In this document: positions 1 to 8,029 of the stretch, piece after piece
Position numbering within the stretch: position 1 is the stretch's first letter
How the letters are laid out: each line of letters opens with the position of its first letter
NCBI GenBank assembly: GCA_004151065.3
Contig: NWUY0304941918.1
Coordinates: 1-14,636 of the forward strand
Origin: Larix sibirica
Taxonomy: Eukaryota; Streptophyta; Pinopsida; Pinales; Pinaceae
Reading direction: 5' to 3'
DNA length: 14,636 bases
Notes under the pieces: model-generated
The model's input: the letters and a program-made list of their open reading frames with translations, nothing else
What the model was told of the DNA's origin: nothing
The model's database searches: none
Program-made: the position numbers and the translations under genes

Positions 1-290
1 CCCCCCCCCCTATCTTTCTCGGCATGAGCTTAATATATTTATAGGCTCTTATTTTATTAGGATCTACTGTATTTACTTCAAGTTGTGTCCTTTAGGGACT
101 TCCATAAGTTCTTAGCTTTCCAGGTGTCTATAGAGTAAGTACTAGCTGTAGTAAGTCCTTGCAATAAGTACTATTAGCCGTAGTCTTAGCCATATGGACT
201 TAAGAGTGAAAGCCATAAGGTACGTATTGTATTAGTATTAGCAATAGGTACTATTGGAACTATTTACTATGTTTGCTTCTGGGAAGACTT
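1..290. other. Intergenic tract with inverted TTTCACTC-family copy
   Basis: No gene is visible. The window opens with ten C residues (1-10); another C10 run lies at 3593-3602. Most of the rest is made of short, related phrases such as AAGTACT, TAGCCGTAGT and TTAGCCATATGGACTT. Read on the minus strand, 121-220 resembles the plus-strand tract at 8897-8980 (see the separate repeat entry). Confidence 0.5.
121..220 (-). repeat. TTTCACTC-family dispersed repeat, copy 1 (inverted)
   Basis: Read on the minus strand, this segment runs GGCTTTCACTCTTA, then CATATGGCTAAG, GGCTAATAGTACTT, ACAGCTAGTACTTAC and CTCTATAGAC. The tract at 8897-8980 gives the same words in the same order: TTTCACTCTATGG, ACTATGGCTAAT, GCTAGTAGTTACTT, ACAGCTAATAGTTCT and CTCTACGGAC. 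The 14-mer TAAGAGTGAAAGCC at 201-214 is the exact reverse complement of 8622-8635. It is therefore an old, diverged inverted duplication. No coding frame is kept across it, and its function is unknown. Confidence 0.6.
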
Positions 291-330
291 CTTTTTAATC
301 TAACGGGGGTAACCAAGTTAGATTAAAAAG
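291..330. other. Perfect 14-bp inverted repeat / stem-loop
   Basis: CTTTTTAATCTAAC (291-304) is exactly reverse-complementary to GTTAGATTAAAAAG (317-330), with a 12-nt loop GGGGGTAACCAA. The stem has no mismatch. It is largely A/T but is closed next to the loop by an A-C step. Read on the plus strand, the 3' arm has an A-run and no trailing U-run, so a bacterial-type terminator is not indicated on that strand. In plant mitochondria such structures can stabilise or process transcript 3' ends, but no gene lies beside it here, so that role is conjecture. Confidence 0.8.
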
Positions 331-722
331 CGTTTTGTCTTTTGTAGGTTATACCTACTTTCGTATAGATTTCGCACTTTCAAAATGATCAGGTCCAAGG
401 CGGTGTGGGAGCAGCAAGCACCCTCCCCCGGCAATAATCAATATGGGACACCCGTCCATCCGCCCCTCCCTCCTAGCTAGCTCGTTCACCAGCAAGCAAT
501 ATAGTTAATTCCAATAGGGGTAAGCCAGAAAGAAATTACTCTTCTACCCACCAGCCGCCATCTAGCCAACCATCCCGTTGATTTATTTAATCTCCCAGCC
601 CTTATTTTCAGCCTATCTTTAGCTCGACCAACCTCATTTTAACGCGGCCTTGGTTAATAACAGCCAGCAGGCGCAAAGGCGCTCAACCTCCAGCCGAATC
701 CATCCTTTAAAACATAGTAAAA
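331..722. other. Gene-free tract, pyrimidine-rich
   Basis: I see no open frame of interest. The segment 400-620 is rich in CCC and CCAGCC words on the plus strand. The 13-mer GTCCATCCGCCCC at 454-466 recurs exactly at 12369-12381, and a related form (CCATCCGTCCGTCCGCCCAT) lies at 13541-13560. Otherwise nothing recognisable. Confidence 0.4.
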
Positions 723-780
723 CGTTCCTAAATGGCCTAGTTCAGTCAAGATAAAATCCAGTTTATTGCCCCGATGATGG
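723..780 (+). repeat. Dispersed family-A repeat, copy 1 (5' part only)
   Basis: The segment reads TTCCTAAATGGCCTAGTTCA, a short variable stretch, then ATAAAATCCAGTTTATTGCC and CCGATGATGG. The same order of words recurs at 2480-2536, 2887-2940 and 4952-5000, always on the plus strand. The 11-mer ATGGCCTAGTT is identical to copy 2. This copy appears to lack the downstream half seen after copy 3. It is non-coding, with no terminal inverted repeats or target-site duplications evident. Confidence 0.65.
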
Positions 781-1860
781 ATTCTTTTTTTGTCGATGTC
801 GTTCTTCCTTTCTCTACTTGGTGGACTTAGGCTTATGGCTCTTTCCTTCTATGGATGAGAGGGCAATAACTAGACTCAACGATATAGATTGCCGCAGAGA
901 AGAGCTCCTTGGCATGCGAACGGGTGAAACAGCGGGAAAATATAGTTCCCCATAATAAAACTTATTGCTACAGAAATATCCCTTGAACTCGACCTCTACC
1001 GCTACGAAACACATGGTGTCACTTACTGCTACGGAACATTGGAATGTTACTCACTTGCACGGGTTCCTACCTCGAGCTAGAATACTCAAGCTGGCATACT
1101 CCACTATACACAGGAAAAAGAAGACATCATGTTGGTTACTTACGAGCATTTCAATTGAGTTACAGGGATTTTATTTAGAGCTAATTATTGTATAATTAGG
1201 CTGGAGTGGCCAAAGGGGACTGATTATTATAGAGGCGCTCCCCATTGATGGTGGCCAACAGACATGGTTACAGGAAAACTTTGATTGATTTACTTAAGTG
1301 ATTCACTTATTTACATCTTCAGAGAAAGTGGTTCACCGGGCACCCAATTTACCTTATTGCATAGGCCTTTCAGTAGTTAATTTATAAGCTACTCGTATTT
1401 TATAAATTCTTCGAGAGCATAATTACATATATATATATAAGAAATACCAACAGCATTTTAAACTCATTTGGCGAGAACCTGTGCTTACTTTCCTGGCATT
1501 TTTAAACAAGGTACGAAGTAAAAGTAAGGCGTAGCTATTTTATACAGCCTGGCTTTGTCAGGACTTACTTTTCTCTCCCTTTATTAAGGAATCGAGCAGC
1601 TGAGAGGGACGACTGTAATAGGTCGGAAGGGTTATAATGAATGGGGTGAGCTCTAGATATAACCTAACTTCCACCAAACCTTGGTGGACATGATGCACGT
1701 GGACGCACCTTCGTCAGCAATACATTGATGGAGGAGGATGAGGTTCTTTACCGTGACAGGTATTTGGAATGCAACGGACGACAGTCATACAAAGCTAAGC
1801 CAGAAGGTCCAAGAGCAAGTTGCCGCCAGGAGGTATTTGTTGATCGATCATTGGAAGCCG
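781..1860. other. Gene-free tract with minor repeats
   Basis: I find no supported gene; short overlapping frames near 814-1195 on both strands look like chance. Three imperfect copies of a GCTACGAAACA-type phrase lie at about 966-1038 (GCTACAGAAAT, GCTACGAAACA, GCTACGGAACA). An (AT)n run lies at about 1427-1439. A short perfect hairpin at 1670-1688 is listed separately. Confidence 0.4.
1670..1688. other. 8-bp stem-loop with 3-nt loop
   Basis: TCCACCAA (1670-1677) pairs perfectly with TTGGTGGA (1681-1688) across the 3-nt loop ACC. It is compact and GC-balanced, so it should fold in single-stranded DNA or RNA. No T-run follows on either strand and no gene adjoins, so terminator function is not supported. 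Confidence 0.65.
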
Positions 1861-1950
1861 GTCATAGCCAGTTGTAGCAGGAGCCAGTAGTCATAGTCAC
1901 ACATAGCCTGTCATAGTAGACTCCCATACATAGACAGTCATAGTCATCGA
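1861..1950. repeat. CATAG-rich degenerate tandem array
   Basis: The word GTCATAG or a close variant (CATAGCC, CATAGTC, CATAGAC) recurs about seven times in 90 bases, at irregular 10-20-base spacing, with TAG steps between. It looks like a decayed minisatellite. It has many stop codons and no coding value. Confidence 0.6.
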
Positions 1951-2018
1951 GCGTATTTTATGACACATTTATTGCCAGGCAAAATAAATTGAGTTTATAT
2001 ACCCGGAACGATGTTATC

Positions 2019-2160
2019 CAACCCTATCAGAACTAGTTATATTATATAAAACATTTACAAATAAGCGAAATTCATTTCTGTTGTTGTACATGGATTCATA
2101 ATCAGATGAGACAGACAAATGGAGAGACAATTCCTTTATTTTAATTAGTTGTTCAAAATG
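2019..2160 (+). repeat. Family-B repeat, copy 1 (3' half of composite element)
   Basis: In order, this segment contains AACCCTATCAGAA, an AT-rich stretch, GCGAAATTCATTT, TGTACATGGATTC, AGACAAATGG and TTTAATTAGTTGTT. The segment 2960-3125 has the same order: GACCCTATCTAAA, AT-rich, ACGAAATTCCAATTT, TGTACCTGGATT, AGACAAATGG and ATTAATAATTGTT. The two are diverged direct copies about 940 bp apart. In the second copy this half directly follows a family-A unit; here the A part is not clear. Function is unknown. Confidence 0.6.
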
Positions 2161-2306
2161 GGTTCATACCCCATGACATATGCGCTGGAGTTGTTTTCTT
2201 TTCAATGCACTACTATCCTACGGACTGAGCAGAAGCAAGGAAAGGAAGAGTTGAGATGCCGCCCTGCTCATATAGGAACTGCACCGGAGCCCTGATCACT
2301 GATGAT

Positions 2307-2354
2307 ATGGAGCTGATCCGCTTCCGCTTCAGCTCTATTAGGGGTCAGCTCCAT
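2307..2354. other. 13-bp stem-loop (10-bp perfect core)
   Basis: ATGGAGCTGATCC (2307-2319) pairs with GGGTCAGCTCCAT (2342-2354): twelve Watson-Crick pairs and one possible G-U pair, with a 22-nt loop. The outer ten pairs (ATGGAGCTGA/TCAGCTCCAT) are perfect. It is the most GC-rich strong hairpin in the window. It lies inside an 84-codon plus-strand frame (2256-2510) that matches no family I recognise. A coding purpose is not supported; a structured-RNA or DNA-hairpin role is possible but unproven. Confidence 0.8.
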
Positions 2355-2479
2355 TCTGGGATGGATGGGCGGGTAACCTCGCTGGATTTTATTGATCTGG
2401 ACTACGGGACTCCTGACAACCTAAAATACGGGATCTCTGCTTGGTCGTCGAGCCTGACAACATACTGCCTAGAGGTCAA

Positions 2480-2660
2480 CGTCCGGAAATGGCCTAGTTC
2501 ATATAGCTGAAATGCCACTTTATTGACTCGGATGAGTCATGTATCATCATCTGACCCCATCAAATGCAATATTCTTACTCAAAGGCGAATGAGGGGAGGT
2601 TTTGTAAATCTGTTCCAACTCCACTCTTATGGATTCATCGAACCATTAAAACGGAGATTG
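2480..2660 (+). repeat. Dispersed family-A repeat, copy 2, with partial family-B tail
   Basis: GTCCGGAAATGGCCTAGTTC is followed by GCCACTTTATTGACTCGGATG (about 2480-2536). The continuation TGACCCCATCAAATG (2551-2565) and CTTATGGATTCATC (about 2626-2639) matches landmarks of the family-B half seen after copy 3. A small hairpin, TGACTC-GGAT-GAGTCA (2524-2539), is present only in this copy. Two short plus-strand frames cross the repeat without conserved protein sequence between copies. Confidence 0.6.
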
Positions 2661-2886
2661 GTTACTAAGGAACCATGCCCAATGAGACGGTTTTGGACAT
2701 ATCTGGTCCACAAACCTAACAAACATGGATTATACGGTTAAGAGAATTGTTATTATTGTTGTTGGAACATGACAAGTTCAACAAAATGGATGGGGAGTTT
2801 TTACTTCACAGGGGGGGTTCCTGCTTACCATGGGGAGCATAAGCCAAAGCGGACTCATACTAGATGGAATCCTGCCACGAGGGAAA
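2661..2886. other. Gene-free spacer between composite-element copies
   Basis: No gene is visible. The phrase AAGTTCAACAAAATGGATGGGG (around 2773-2794) faintly echoes TTGTTCAAAATGGGTTCAT (2149-2167), the sequence just after family-B copy 1, so the duplicated unit may once have extended further. A G7 run lies near 2811-2817. Confidence 0.35.
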
Positions 2887-3125
2887 TGTCCGGAAAAAGC
2901 CATGTTCACTTAATAAAAAATCCACTTTGATGACCCAGTAAGGGAAAATCCACACACTACGACCCTATCTAAATGAGTTTTCATTATTATACTAAACAAT
3001 GGAATTATACGAAATTCCAATTTATGCTGTACCTGGATTTTCATCATTGTTTGAATCGGATTAGACAAATGGGCAATGCAAGTTAAACTTGTCTATGCCA
3101 GTATTAATAATTGTTATTAGACCTG
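2887..3125 (+). repeat. Most complete copy of the A+B composite element
   Basis: The family-A part (2887-2940: TGTCCGGAAAAAGCCATGTTC, then AAAATCCACTTTGATGACCC) runs into the family-B part (2960-3125). Both halves also occur separately elsewhere (A at 723, 2480, 4952; B at 2019). The 3' end holds TAGACAA (3062-3068) facing TTGTCTA (3089-3095), and then CTATGCCAGT, which recurs at about 4796-4808. No open frame spans it. It looks like a fossil duplication unit or a dead mobile element; no transposase, terminal repeat or RNA-polymerase-III box is evident. Confidence 0.6.
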
Positions 3126-3892
3126 CCATGGTGAATGAAACGTTCAAATCGTTCCATCTTTTTTGTTGGTTGATCTGGAGTTCAACTTAGATATGCGCTT
3201 CTCCGCTCGTCTATGACTAGATCCCACTGGGACTAGCTTAGTCCATGCAGCATTGCCTTTGTTCCAGGGAAACAAGCCTGTTGGATAGCCTAGCCTATGC
3301 CTATGCACTTGCACTAACTACAGGAAGAATCCGGGTTCCTTGCTACAACTACTAGGTTTATGGTTCCTGACACAACAAACAACATGGATTCTATTCCTGC
3401 CTGACAGGAGTTAGCGCGGACCTTAATTAGCACGGACTTAGATATGGCATCCTGCTGCCTTTCCATAGATAAACTTAGTTTAAATGGACGGTGTTCACAT
3501 GCATGCATAATATATGAAAGACTAGGCTGACGCTAGATGAGCTTGGCTAGCTAGCTTACCCTGGCCGGTAGGAAACTAGTTACAACTCCACTCCCCCCCC
3601 CCTGCTGGTGTGTGAATTGTTTGTTTTGATTAAGACAATAAGTCTAAACCTAATGTATTTTTCAGATGGCTCCGCTCCTTCCCCCCATACGGGAAAGTGC
3701 TAATCGCTCCTCACTTTCGTGCCTTATTCTGGATCTGATTTAGAACCCACCCTTTATTATAGATTATGGAGAGAGGAGAGAACTAACTAATTTATTGCTT
3801 CTTCTCTGCGATCCTCACGTTTGATTGGTTTCCTCTCCGTCATCGATTGAACCCGGCTATTCTATCCCATTGACTCACCAAACGAGATATAT
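3126..3892. other. Gene-free tract
   Basis: No supported gene. A minus-strand 64-codon frame (3314-3508) has no recognisable motif. A C10 run lies at 3593-3602. A small bulged hairpin, CTAG-A-TCCC-ACT-GGGA-CTAG, lies at 3217-3236. The remainder shows nothing I can name. Confidence 0.4.
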
Positions 3893-3900
3893 GAGGTTAC

Positions 3901-4062
3901 CCAAGGTTGCCACCATAGAGATATTTAGGGAATCCAAGTTATTGCCACAATATAGATTTATTCCAAGTTGCCAACAGATGATAGACCAGTAATCCGTTGT
4001 TCCCACCAGAAAAAAAACAAAAAAAAGAGATTGAGCCAAGTTGACCATCATACTCGAGAGAA
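3901..4062 (+). repeat. Degenerate tandem array, CCAAGTTGCCA unit
   Basis: Five imperfect units begin at 3901 (CCAAGGTTGCCACC), 3934 (CCAAGTTATTGCCACAA), 3963 (CCAAGTTGCCAACAG), 3994 (CCGTTGTTCCCACC) and 4036 (CCAAGTTGACCATC). Their spacings are 33, 29, 31 and 42 bases, and most continue into an ATAGA- or AGA-type tail. An A-rich run (about 4010-4028) interrupts the fourth unit. The 86-codon minus-strand frame crossing it (3875-4135) follows the repeat and is not a credible gene. Confidence 0.6.
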
Positions 4063-4144
4063 GAGAAGTACCCATGTATTCACCAGACGACGAGAGAAGT
4101 AAGGACACCATCATAGACCTACTGGTATTAGTCAATGCGGAAAA

Positions 4145-4470
4145 ATGTTAATTGTGGATGCGGACTCGGACTTAACAACTCTGGATAACTTACATAATCA
4201 CAAACCTATGGGTAACTTACAGATCCTTCCTTTTTTCTCTCTATCGTGTTCAGTTGATCCCCCGTCCGTGGTATCCGCCTATCAATTTGTGAAGAAGTAT
4301 CCTGTTTCAGGTGGGTACGCCTTTCTTGTAAGATGCTTCATTTTGGGGCGTTATTCTCAGAAGATGATTCAGTTTTGAAGGTTGCATTATATAGAATATA
4401 TATTATATAACAATTGGCTCATCAACTTCTCAAAACAGGTGAATAATAAGTAGGCATATGTGTGTTCTGA
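4145..4470. other. Gene-free tract
   Basis: A 77-codon plus-strand frame (4145-4378) has no motif, no recognisable family and no supporting neighbour. The phrases GGATAACTTACATAATCACAAA and GGGTAACTTACAG form a short imperfect direct repeat at about 4182-4222. An AT-rich pocket lies at 4386-4411. Nothing else is evident. Confidence 0.35.
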
Positions 4471-4475
4471 ACCGT

Positions 4476-4590
4476 TGAGCCAAGTCTCTCAGCCGAGTCT
4501 CCCCCTTATGAGCCCAGCAGTCCAAGCTTTATATAAAATCCCGGTAGCCAAGTCGAGTAGTGAATTTGAGTACCCCGGGTAGCCAAGGCA
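4476..4590 (+). repeat. Degenerate array, GTAGCCAAG unit
   Basis: GAGCCAAGTC (about 4479), CAGCCGAGTC (about 4491), GGTAGCCAAGTCGAG (4543) and GGTAGCCAAGGC (4578) are related words, the last two 35 bases apart. They resemble the CCAAGTT array at 3901-4062 and may be a more decayed relative. Non-coding. Confidence 0.45.
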
Positions 4591-4748
4591 AGCTACGATC
4601 GGCTAAAAATGATCGACGCCTTGAGGCAATGATTCAGACGACATCTCTTCTTCTGTCGTCCATTGATGGGGAACTCTATATTGTCCGGTGGTAACTTGGA
4701 ATGATGAAGTCAGGGGATATGCTTGTAAGTAACCAAGCATAGCTCAAT

Positions 4749-4780
4749 GTCTTTTTATTTTTATTTATTTATTTATTTTT
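4749..4780. repeat. ATTT microsatellite
   Basis: About six tandem ATTT or ATTTT units. This is a simple low-complexity run in AT-rich surroundings, prone to slippage. No functional inference is drawn. Confidence 0.85.
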
Positions 4781-4782
4781 CT

Positions 4783-4810
4783 AGACAAGTGAAACTTCTC
4801 TATGCCAGTC
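4783..4810 (+). repeat. Short copy of the CTATGCCAGT end of the composite element
   Basis: TAGACAAGTGAAACTTCTCTATGCCAGT matches the 3' end of the composite element at 3062-3103 (TAGACAA, then AAACTTGTCTATGCCAGT) if about 12 bases inserted in that copy are skipped. It can fold as TAGA-C-AAGT/ACTT-C-TCTA around GAA. A family-A unit lies about 140 bases downstream (4952-5000), the reverse of the usual A-then-B order, which suggests rearrangement or partial duplication. Confidence 0.5.
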
Positions 4811-4951
4811 TCCTATTTGAACAGACCGCGGAATAGTAATAGTTTCTATTCAACGGACCACTGCATCAGTCATTCACTTTAGCAATAGGGATTCCAGCCA
4901 GCTCAACAACCTCAAAAATTAATTACATCCAGCTCATACCGGAGAGAAACT

Positions 4952-5000
4952 CTTCAGGAAATGGCATGCTCCATAAATAAAATCTATTTATTATATACTA
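4952..5000 (+). repeat. Dispersed family-A repeat, copy 4
   Basis: TTCAGGAAATGGCATGCTCC, then ATAAATAAAATCTATTTATT, aligns with family A at 723, 2480 and 2887. About 50 bases upstream, CAGCTCAACAACCTC echoes GCGCTCAACCTCCAG upstream of copy 1, so the duplicated unit may extend to the left. The 3' half (family B) is not visible after this copy. Confidence 0.55.
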
Positions 5001-6263
5001 TAGTGAGTGGTGTGGAATCTTCCAAACACACAGTATGGTTTCTCATATCGGTATCACACCTCATGGGAGAACTAGATTTCCCACCTCATGATGAGTAAGT
5101 ATAGGTAGGCTATACAACCAACCCACATACCCGCATAGGTCTAGAGAATAAATAGTATAAACCAATTTTTTAAAACAATAAACAACATGCATGTGCCTGT
5201 CCCGACTGGTAACCTGAGGCCATTGATAATTCAATGCCTGGTGGTAAGTAATGTGTAATAAAAGTAGAGTTATAATTAACTATTAGTTCAAACGGGAACT
5301 ACTTTGGCTTAAGGCTGCTAAGGCAACAAGAATAACGTGGAGATGCAACTAAGACCTATACCCTTTAGGATAGGATAACCACTAAAAACCTGTTGGTCAT
5401 AAAGCTAGAAACTTTCCCTATTGGTGGGTCGTAACACAAAAGTAAGAATAGGATAATTCTCGCTATTCCCATTTTGTGTAAATAAAAATAATAATTACAT
5501 ATATAAATGCCCCTATCTCTTTCTATTGTATTAGCGAAGTAGTAGCCTAGGGGGGGATGCGCAGATTAGAGCTCCCATGTAGATTATTCCATTGGCTTAT
5601 TTCCCTCTCCTGGTTGTTTGTTGTCGGAGCCTGCCCTTAAGAAAGAAAGGATATAGTAATATATTATTGTGTATACATACGTGGAACTTCTTAATGTAAT
5701 GCATGAACTAAGATAGGATGATAGACTAAGATTTAGTAAGAGCTATTTCCACTTGGTGAGGTACAACTTCTTGGTATGAAGGCTTTGACAATATATGGTT
5801 TTGTCTTTTGGATTAACTACTCTTTTGTAACTACATGGACACATTATATCTTCGATATAGCAACAAGTGTATTGCCAACGCCAATCAACAGCATTAGTCT
5901 TGGTAAACATGCACTATAGAATAGACTGCAGACTGCTGCCCACCAGGTAGGCCGCCTAGTTTATCGCTGCGTTGAAGGTGACCAGATATTATATGGGTTC
6001 TATGAGCAATTACCTAAATTGAATTTCTTCTAAGATTTGTACTAATTATAAGTCTTATTTATTTTGGAACTGTACACAATTATTATTATTCGCTATATAT
6101 ATAAAGTCCAATTAAACTTCAGATTGTTGCACTTTTACATGTATGGAGAAAAGTTTTGTTTGTGGTGCACCTATCCTTTATCACAAGGCTTAAGCTGCTA
6201 TCGTGGATACTTATAAACCCCCCATGAAGAACCGCAACAATAAAGAGGATTACATTACCACAT
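5001..6263. other. Gene-free tract without clear structure
   Basis: This is the largest featureless stretch. I find no frame, RNA gene or array that I can support. Minor items: the 9-mer CACCTCATG is repeated at 5057-5065 and 5082-5090; AT-rich pockets lie at about 5478-5506 and 6060-6115; a TATATC-TTC-GATATA mini-hairpin lies at 5845-5859. Confidence 0.4.
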
Positions 6264-6385
6264 TACCCATTCCGTTCAATACGCCTGCCCAGTATACGTC
6301 ATCCAAGGCCCAGTACGCGTAAGGAAGGATAGATATCGCCCAAGCCACGTCTACCAAGCAAGGCGATACAAAATACACGTTTTCC
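6264..6385 (-). repeat. Degenerate CGTACTGGGCC / CTTGG repeat, inverted relative to 7150-7390
   Basis: On the minus strand this segment reads ACGCGTACTGGGCCTTGGA, then ACGTATACTGGGCAGGCG, preceded by GACGTGGCTTGGGCG. These are the words of the tract at 7150-7390 (GGGCGTACTTGG, CATACTTACTGGGCGGC, GACTTGGCAGG). The match is loose and lies in wording more than in base-by-base alignment, so common descent is likely but not certain. Confidence 0.4.
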
Positions 6386-6540
6386 AAGTGTGCCATAAAA
6401 AAACATATAGCCTCAAACCTATACCGCGTGAAGTCTATATAAATAAAAACATACCCGAGAAAAGAAAGAGAAGTTCCCCATCACAGACAGAATACCCGAG
6501 ATATAAAGTTAGTGAGGTCCCCATAGGGAGAAAGGGAGGG

Positions 6541-6680
6541 ACTATGTGCAGTGAACGGCGACTATGTGTGCTGTAATGGACTTATATCGCAGCGAGTGTT
6601 GAATGGCTTCTATGGGCTGTGAATGGGGGCTTTACATGCTAGTGAATGAATGGCTTTCTGTGTGCTGTGATGTGAACGGC
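6541..6680 (+). repeat. Six-unit degenerate tandem array (CTATGTGCTGTGAATGG)
   Basis: Successive units start at 6541, 6561, 6580, 6608, 6631 and 6655. Each carries a variant of CTATGTGCTGTGAA followed by YGGC or TGGC (for example ACTATGTGTGCTGTAATGG, TTCTATGGGCTGTGAATGG, TTTCTGTGTGCTGTGATGTG). Unit length varies from 19 to 28 bases, so this is an old, drifted minisatellite. The 62-codon plus-strand frame ending at 6576 only touches its start. Confidence 0.7.
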
Positions 6681-6827
6681 ACGTGATTTACCAAGTTCCC
6701 ACCGGAATAGAGAGAAGGAAGGGTGCAGGTAGCCTAGTAGGATACTACTCTGCTAATACAATGGGGGGATACTTATCCTCCTACTCATCAATCAATCGTT
6801 CTTCCCTGTAAAGGGTAGAGTTCCTTA

Positions 6828-6880
6828 GTCGATTTCGAGATCGAGTTCGATTTCAAGGGTCTAGTTCGAGGGTCGAGGTC
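6828..6880. repeat. TCGA-rich degenerate tandem array
   Basis: TCGATTTCGAGATCGAGTTC continues as GATTTCAAGGGTCTAGTTCGAGGGTCGAGG. TCGA or TCGAG occurs at least six times in about 50 bases. The dense CpG argues against long residence in heavily methylated nuclear DNA. Function is unknown. Confidence 0.6.
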
Positions 6881-6944
6881 TCCTGGTGAAGTCTTCCATC
6901 TATTCTTCTTGGCATGATGGTCTCTGTCTCAAGGCAAGGACTTC

Positions 6945-6976
6945 TGGCTAGTCCCCCCGGAATGATTGGCTAGTCC
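6945..6976 (+). repeat. Direct repeat TGGCTAGTCC
   Basis: The 10-mer TGGCTAGTCC occurs at 6945-6954 and 6967-6976, period 22. It is a simple short direct repeat between the TCGA array and the next repeat block. Confidence 0.6.
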
Positions 6977-7026
6977 TCATTCGTCCGTACCTGACAAGCG
7001 TGAATAGCTTAATGTATCCGTCTCTC

Positions 7027-7112
7027 TCCTTGGCTCTATCCTGCCTCCTCTCGCCAAACGTGATAGCAGCGGCGCTCACAACTTCAAGGCAAATAATATT
7101 CTATCCATCAAA
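7027..7112 (+). repeat. TTGGCTCTA...CGCCAAACGT repeat, copy 1
   Basis: TCCTTGGCTCTATCCTG, TCGCCAAACGT, AGCAGCGGCGCTC, CTTCAAGGCAAAT and CTATCCATC occur in this order. The segment 7729-7806 has TCCCTGGCTCTAGCCTC, TGCAAAACGT, AGCATCAAGGCTC, CTCAAAGCAAAT and TTCCATCTC in the same order. These are diverged direct copies about 700 bp apart. No function is evident. Confidence 0.5.
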
Positions 7113-7149
7113 TTAGAGAGAACCGTCTGGATATATTGGGTTAACAAAC

Positions 7150-7390
7150 TTGGTGCGCTTCCTTGTTGGGTGGCCTTACTGGAACTGGGCGTACTTGGTG
7201 TACATGGACTTGGCAGGTGCCTTACTTGATTGGGCATACTTACTGGGCGGCTTCCTTCTGCGTACTCGGTGAACGTGGATTTAGTGTACGTGGCCCTGGT
7301 GGAGATGTACTTGCACGTGGGCTTTACAGGTTGTACTTGGCAGACATGTACTTGTTGGATGCCTTACGCGGACTTGGCGGACTTCTTCTT
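7150..7390 (+). repeat. Degenerate GTACTTGG/GGCCTTAC array
   Basis: The tract is strongly G/T-biased on the plus strand. Variants of GTACTTGG, GGACTTGGC, GTACGTGG and TGCCTTAC recur every 25-35 bases. An 89-codon plus-strand frame (7163-7432) crosses it; its Gly/Leu/Trp/Thr-rich product simply reflects the repeat, and I do not call it a gene. Confidence 0.55.
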
Positions 7391-7484
7391 TATCGTGGTA
7401 ACATGACTAAATATCGATATGCTCGTAAGTAAACAACATACATGGCTCTATTCAGGCGGGAACATGGGTGAACACTATCTCTGT

Positions 7485-7520
7485 CGGGTATGACTGAACG
7501 GGCGGGTATGATTGAAGGGT
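7485..7520 (+). repeat. 18-bp tandem duplication
   Basis: CGGGTATGACTGAACGGG (7485-7502) is followed directly by CGGGTATGATTGAAGGGT (7503-7520). A partial third start (ATCC) may follow. It is recent enough that most bases still match. Confidence 0.75.
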
Positions 7521-7728
7521 ATCCATGTGGTCCTTTTATCGTCTGGTGGGGAACATGGTAACATAATAAATATCTTTCGGTGTATCGATAGGGGCCCTTC
7601 TCTTCTCTCATATGGCGGGTGACCTTACTTGGTGAGCTGTTTAGCTTTAGGCTTCTGGTTAAAGGCTCAACCTCCCTGACCTTGTCTCTATCAAGCCCCC
7701 CCTTCCAAGAAGACTCTATCTCTCCCCT

Positions 7729-7806
7729 CTCCCTGGCTCTAGCCTCTTGCAAAACGTCAGCATCAAGGCTCTCGAGCTCAAAGCAAATGCTTCCATCTCG
7801 CCAAAC
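7729..7806 (+). repeat. TTGGCTCTA...CGCCAAACGT repeat, copy 2
   Basis: This is the diverged partner of 7027-7112. It ends with TCGCCAAACAT, which resembles the internal TCGCCAAACGT of copy 1, so the ancestral sequence may itself have been tandemly arranged. Two frames overlap it in opposite strands (145 codons minus, 63 codons plus); neither has family support. Confidence 0.5.
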
Positions 7807-7819
7807 ATAGGGTGGTGTT

Positions 7820-7870
7820 CGTGCCAAGTTATACGTGAGTGACCTCTACTACGTGACCTATACTTCGTGC
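7820..7870 (+). repeat. CGTG degenerate tandem array
   Basis: GTTCGTGCC, TACGTGAGTGACCTCTAC, TACGTGACCTATAC and TTCGTGCCCAATA follow one another with period about 14-18. Another drifted minisatellite, of a different unit from its neighbours. Confidence 0.55.
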
Positions 7871-8029
7871 CCAATAGGTCGTCGTACCCACTAGTCCACA
7901 TATAAACATACATGTTTCCTCATAGCTACTTATATAGAAATATCCGCTTATTACTCTTCTTACTATTCATACCGTAGAAAATACAATAGCTACAGTACAG
8001 GCACGCTGCACATGATGGTTTAAATGGAA

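Noticed and set aside
291-330. Rho-independent terminator
   Set aside because: The 3' arm ends in A-rich sequence with no following T-run on the plus strand, and no gene ends nearby on either strand.
2256-2510. 84-codon plus-strand frame starting with ATG
   Set aside because: No recognised family, contains a strong hairpin, and runs into a repeat whose other copies do not keep the frame.
3875-4135. 86-codon minus-strand frame with hydrophobic stretches that could look like membrane segments
   Set aside because: It follows a CCAAGTT tandem array and an A-rich run (read as Phe codons), which explains the hydrophobicity.
7163-7432. 89-codon plus-strand frame rich in Gly, Leu, Trp and Thr
   Set aside because: Composition is dictated by a degenerate GTACTTGG array.
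7390-7827. 145-codon minus-strand open frame, the longest in the window
   Set aside because: No recognised domain, overlaps the 18-bp tandem pair and the TTGGCTCTA repeat, and a plus-strand frame is open over the same bases. Length is within what a 14.6-kb window of this composition can give by chance.
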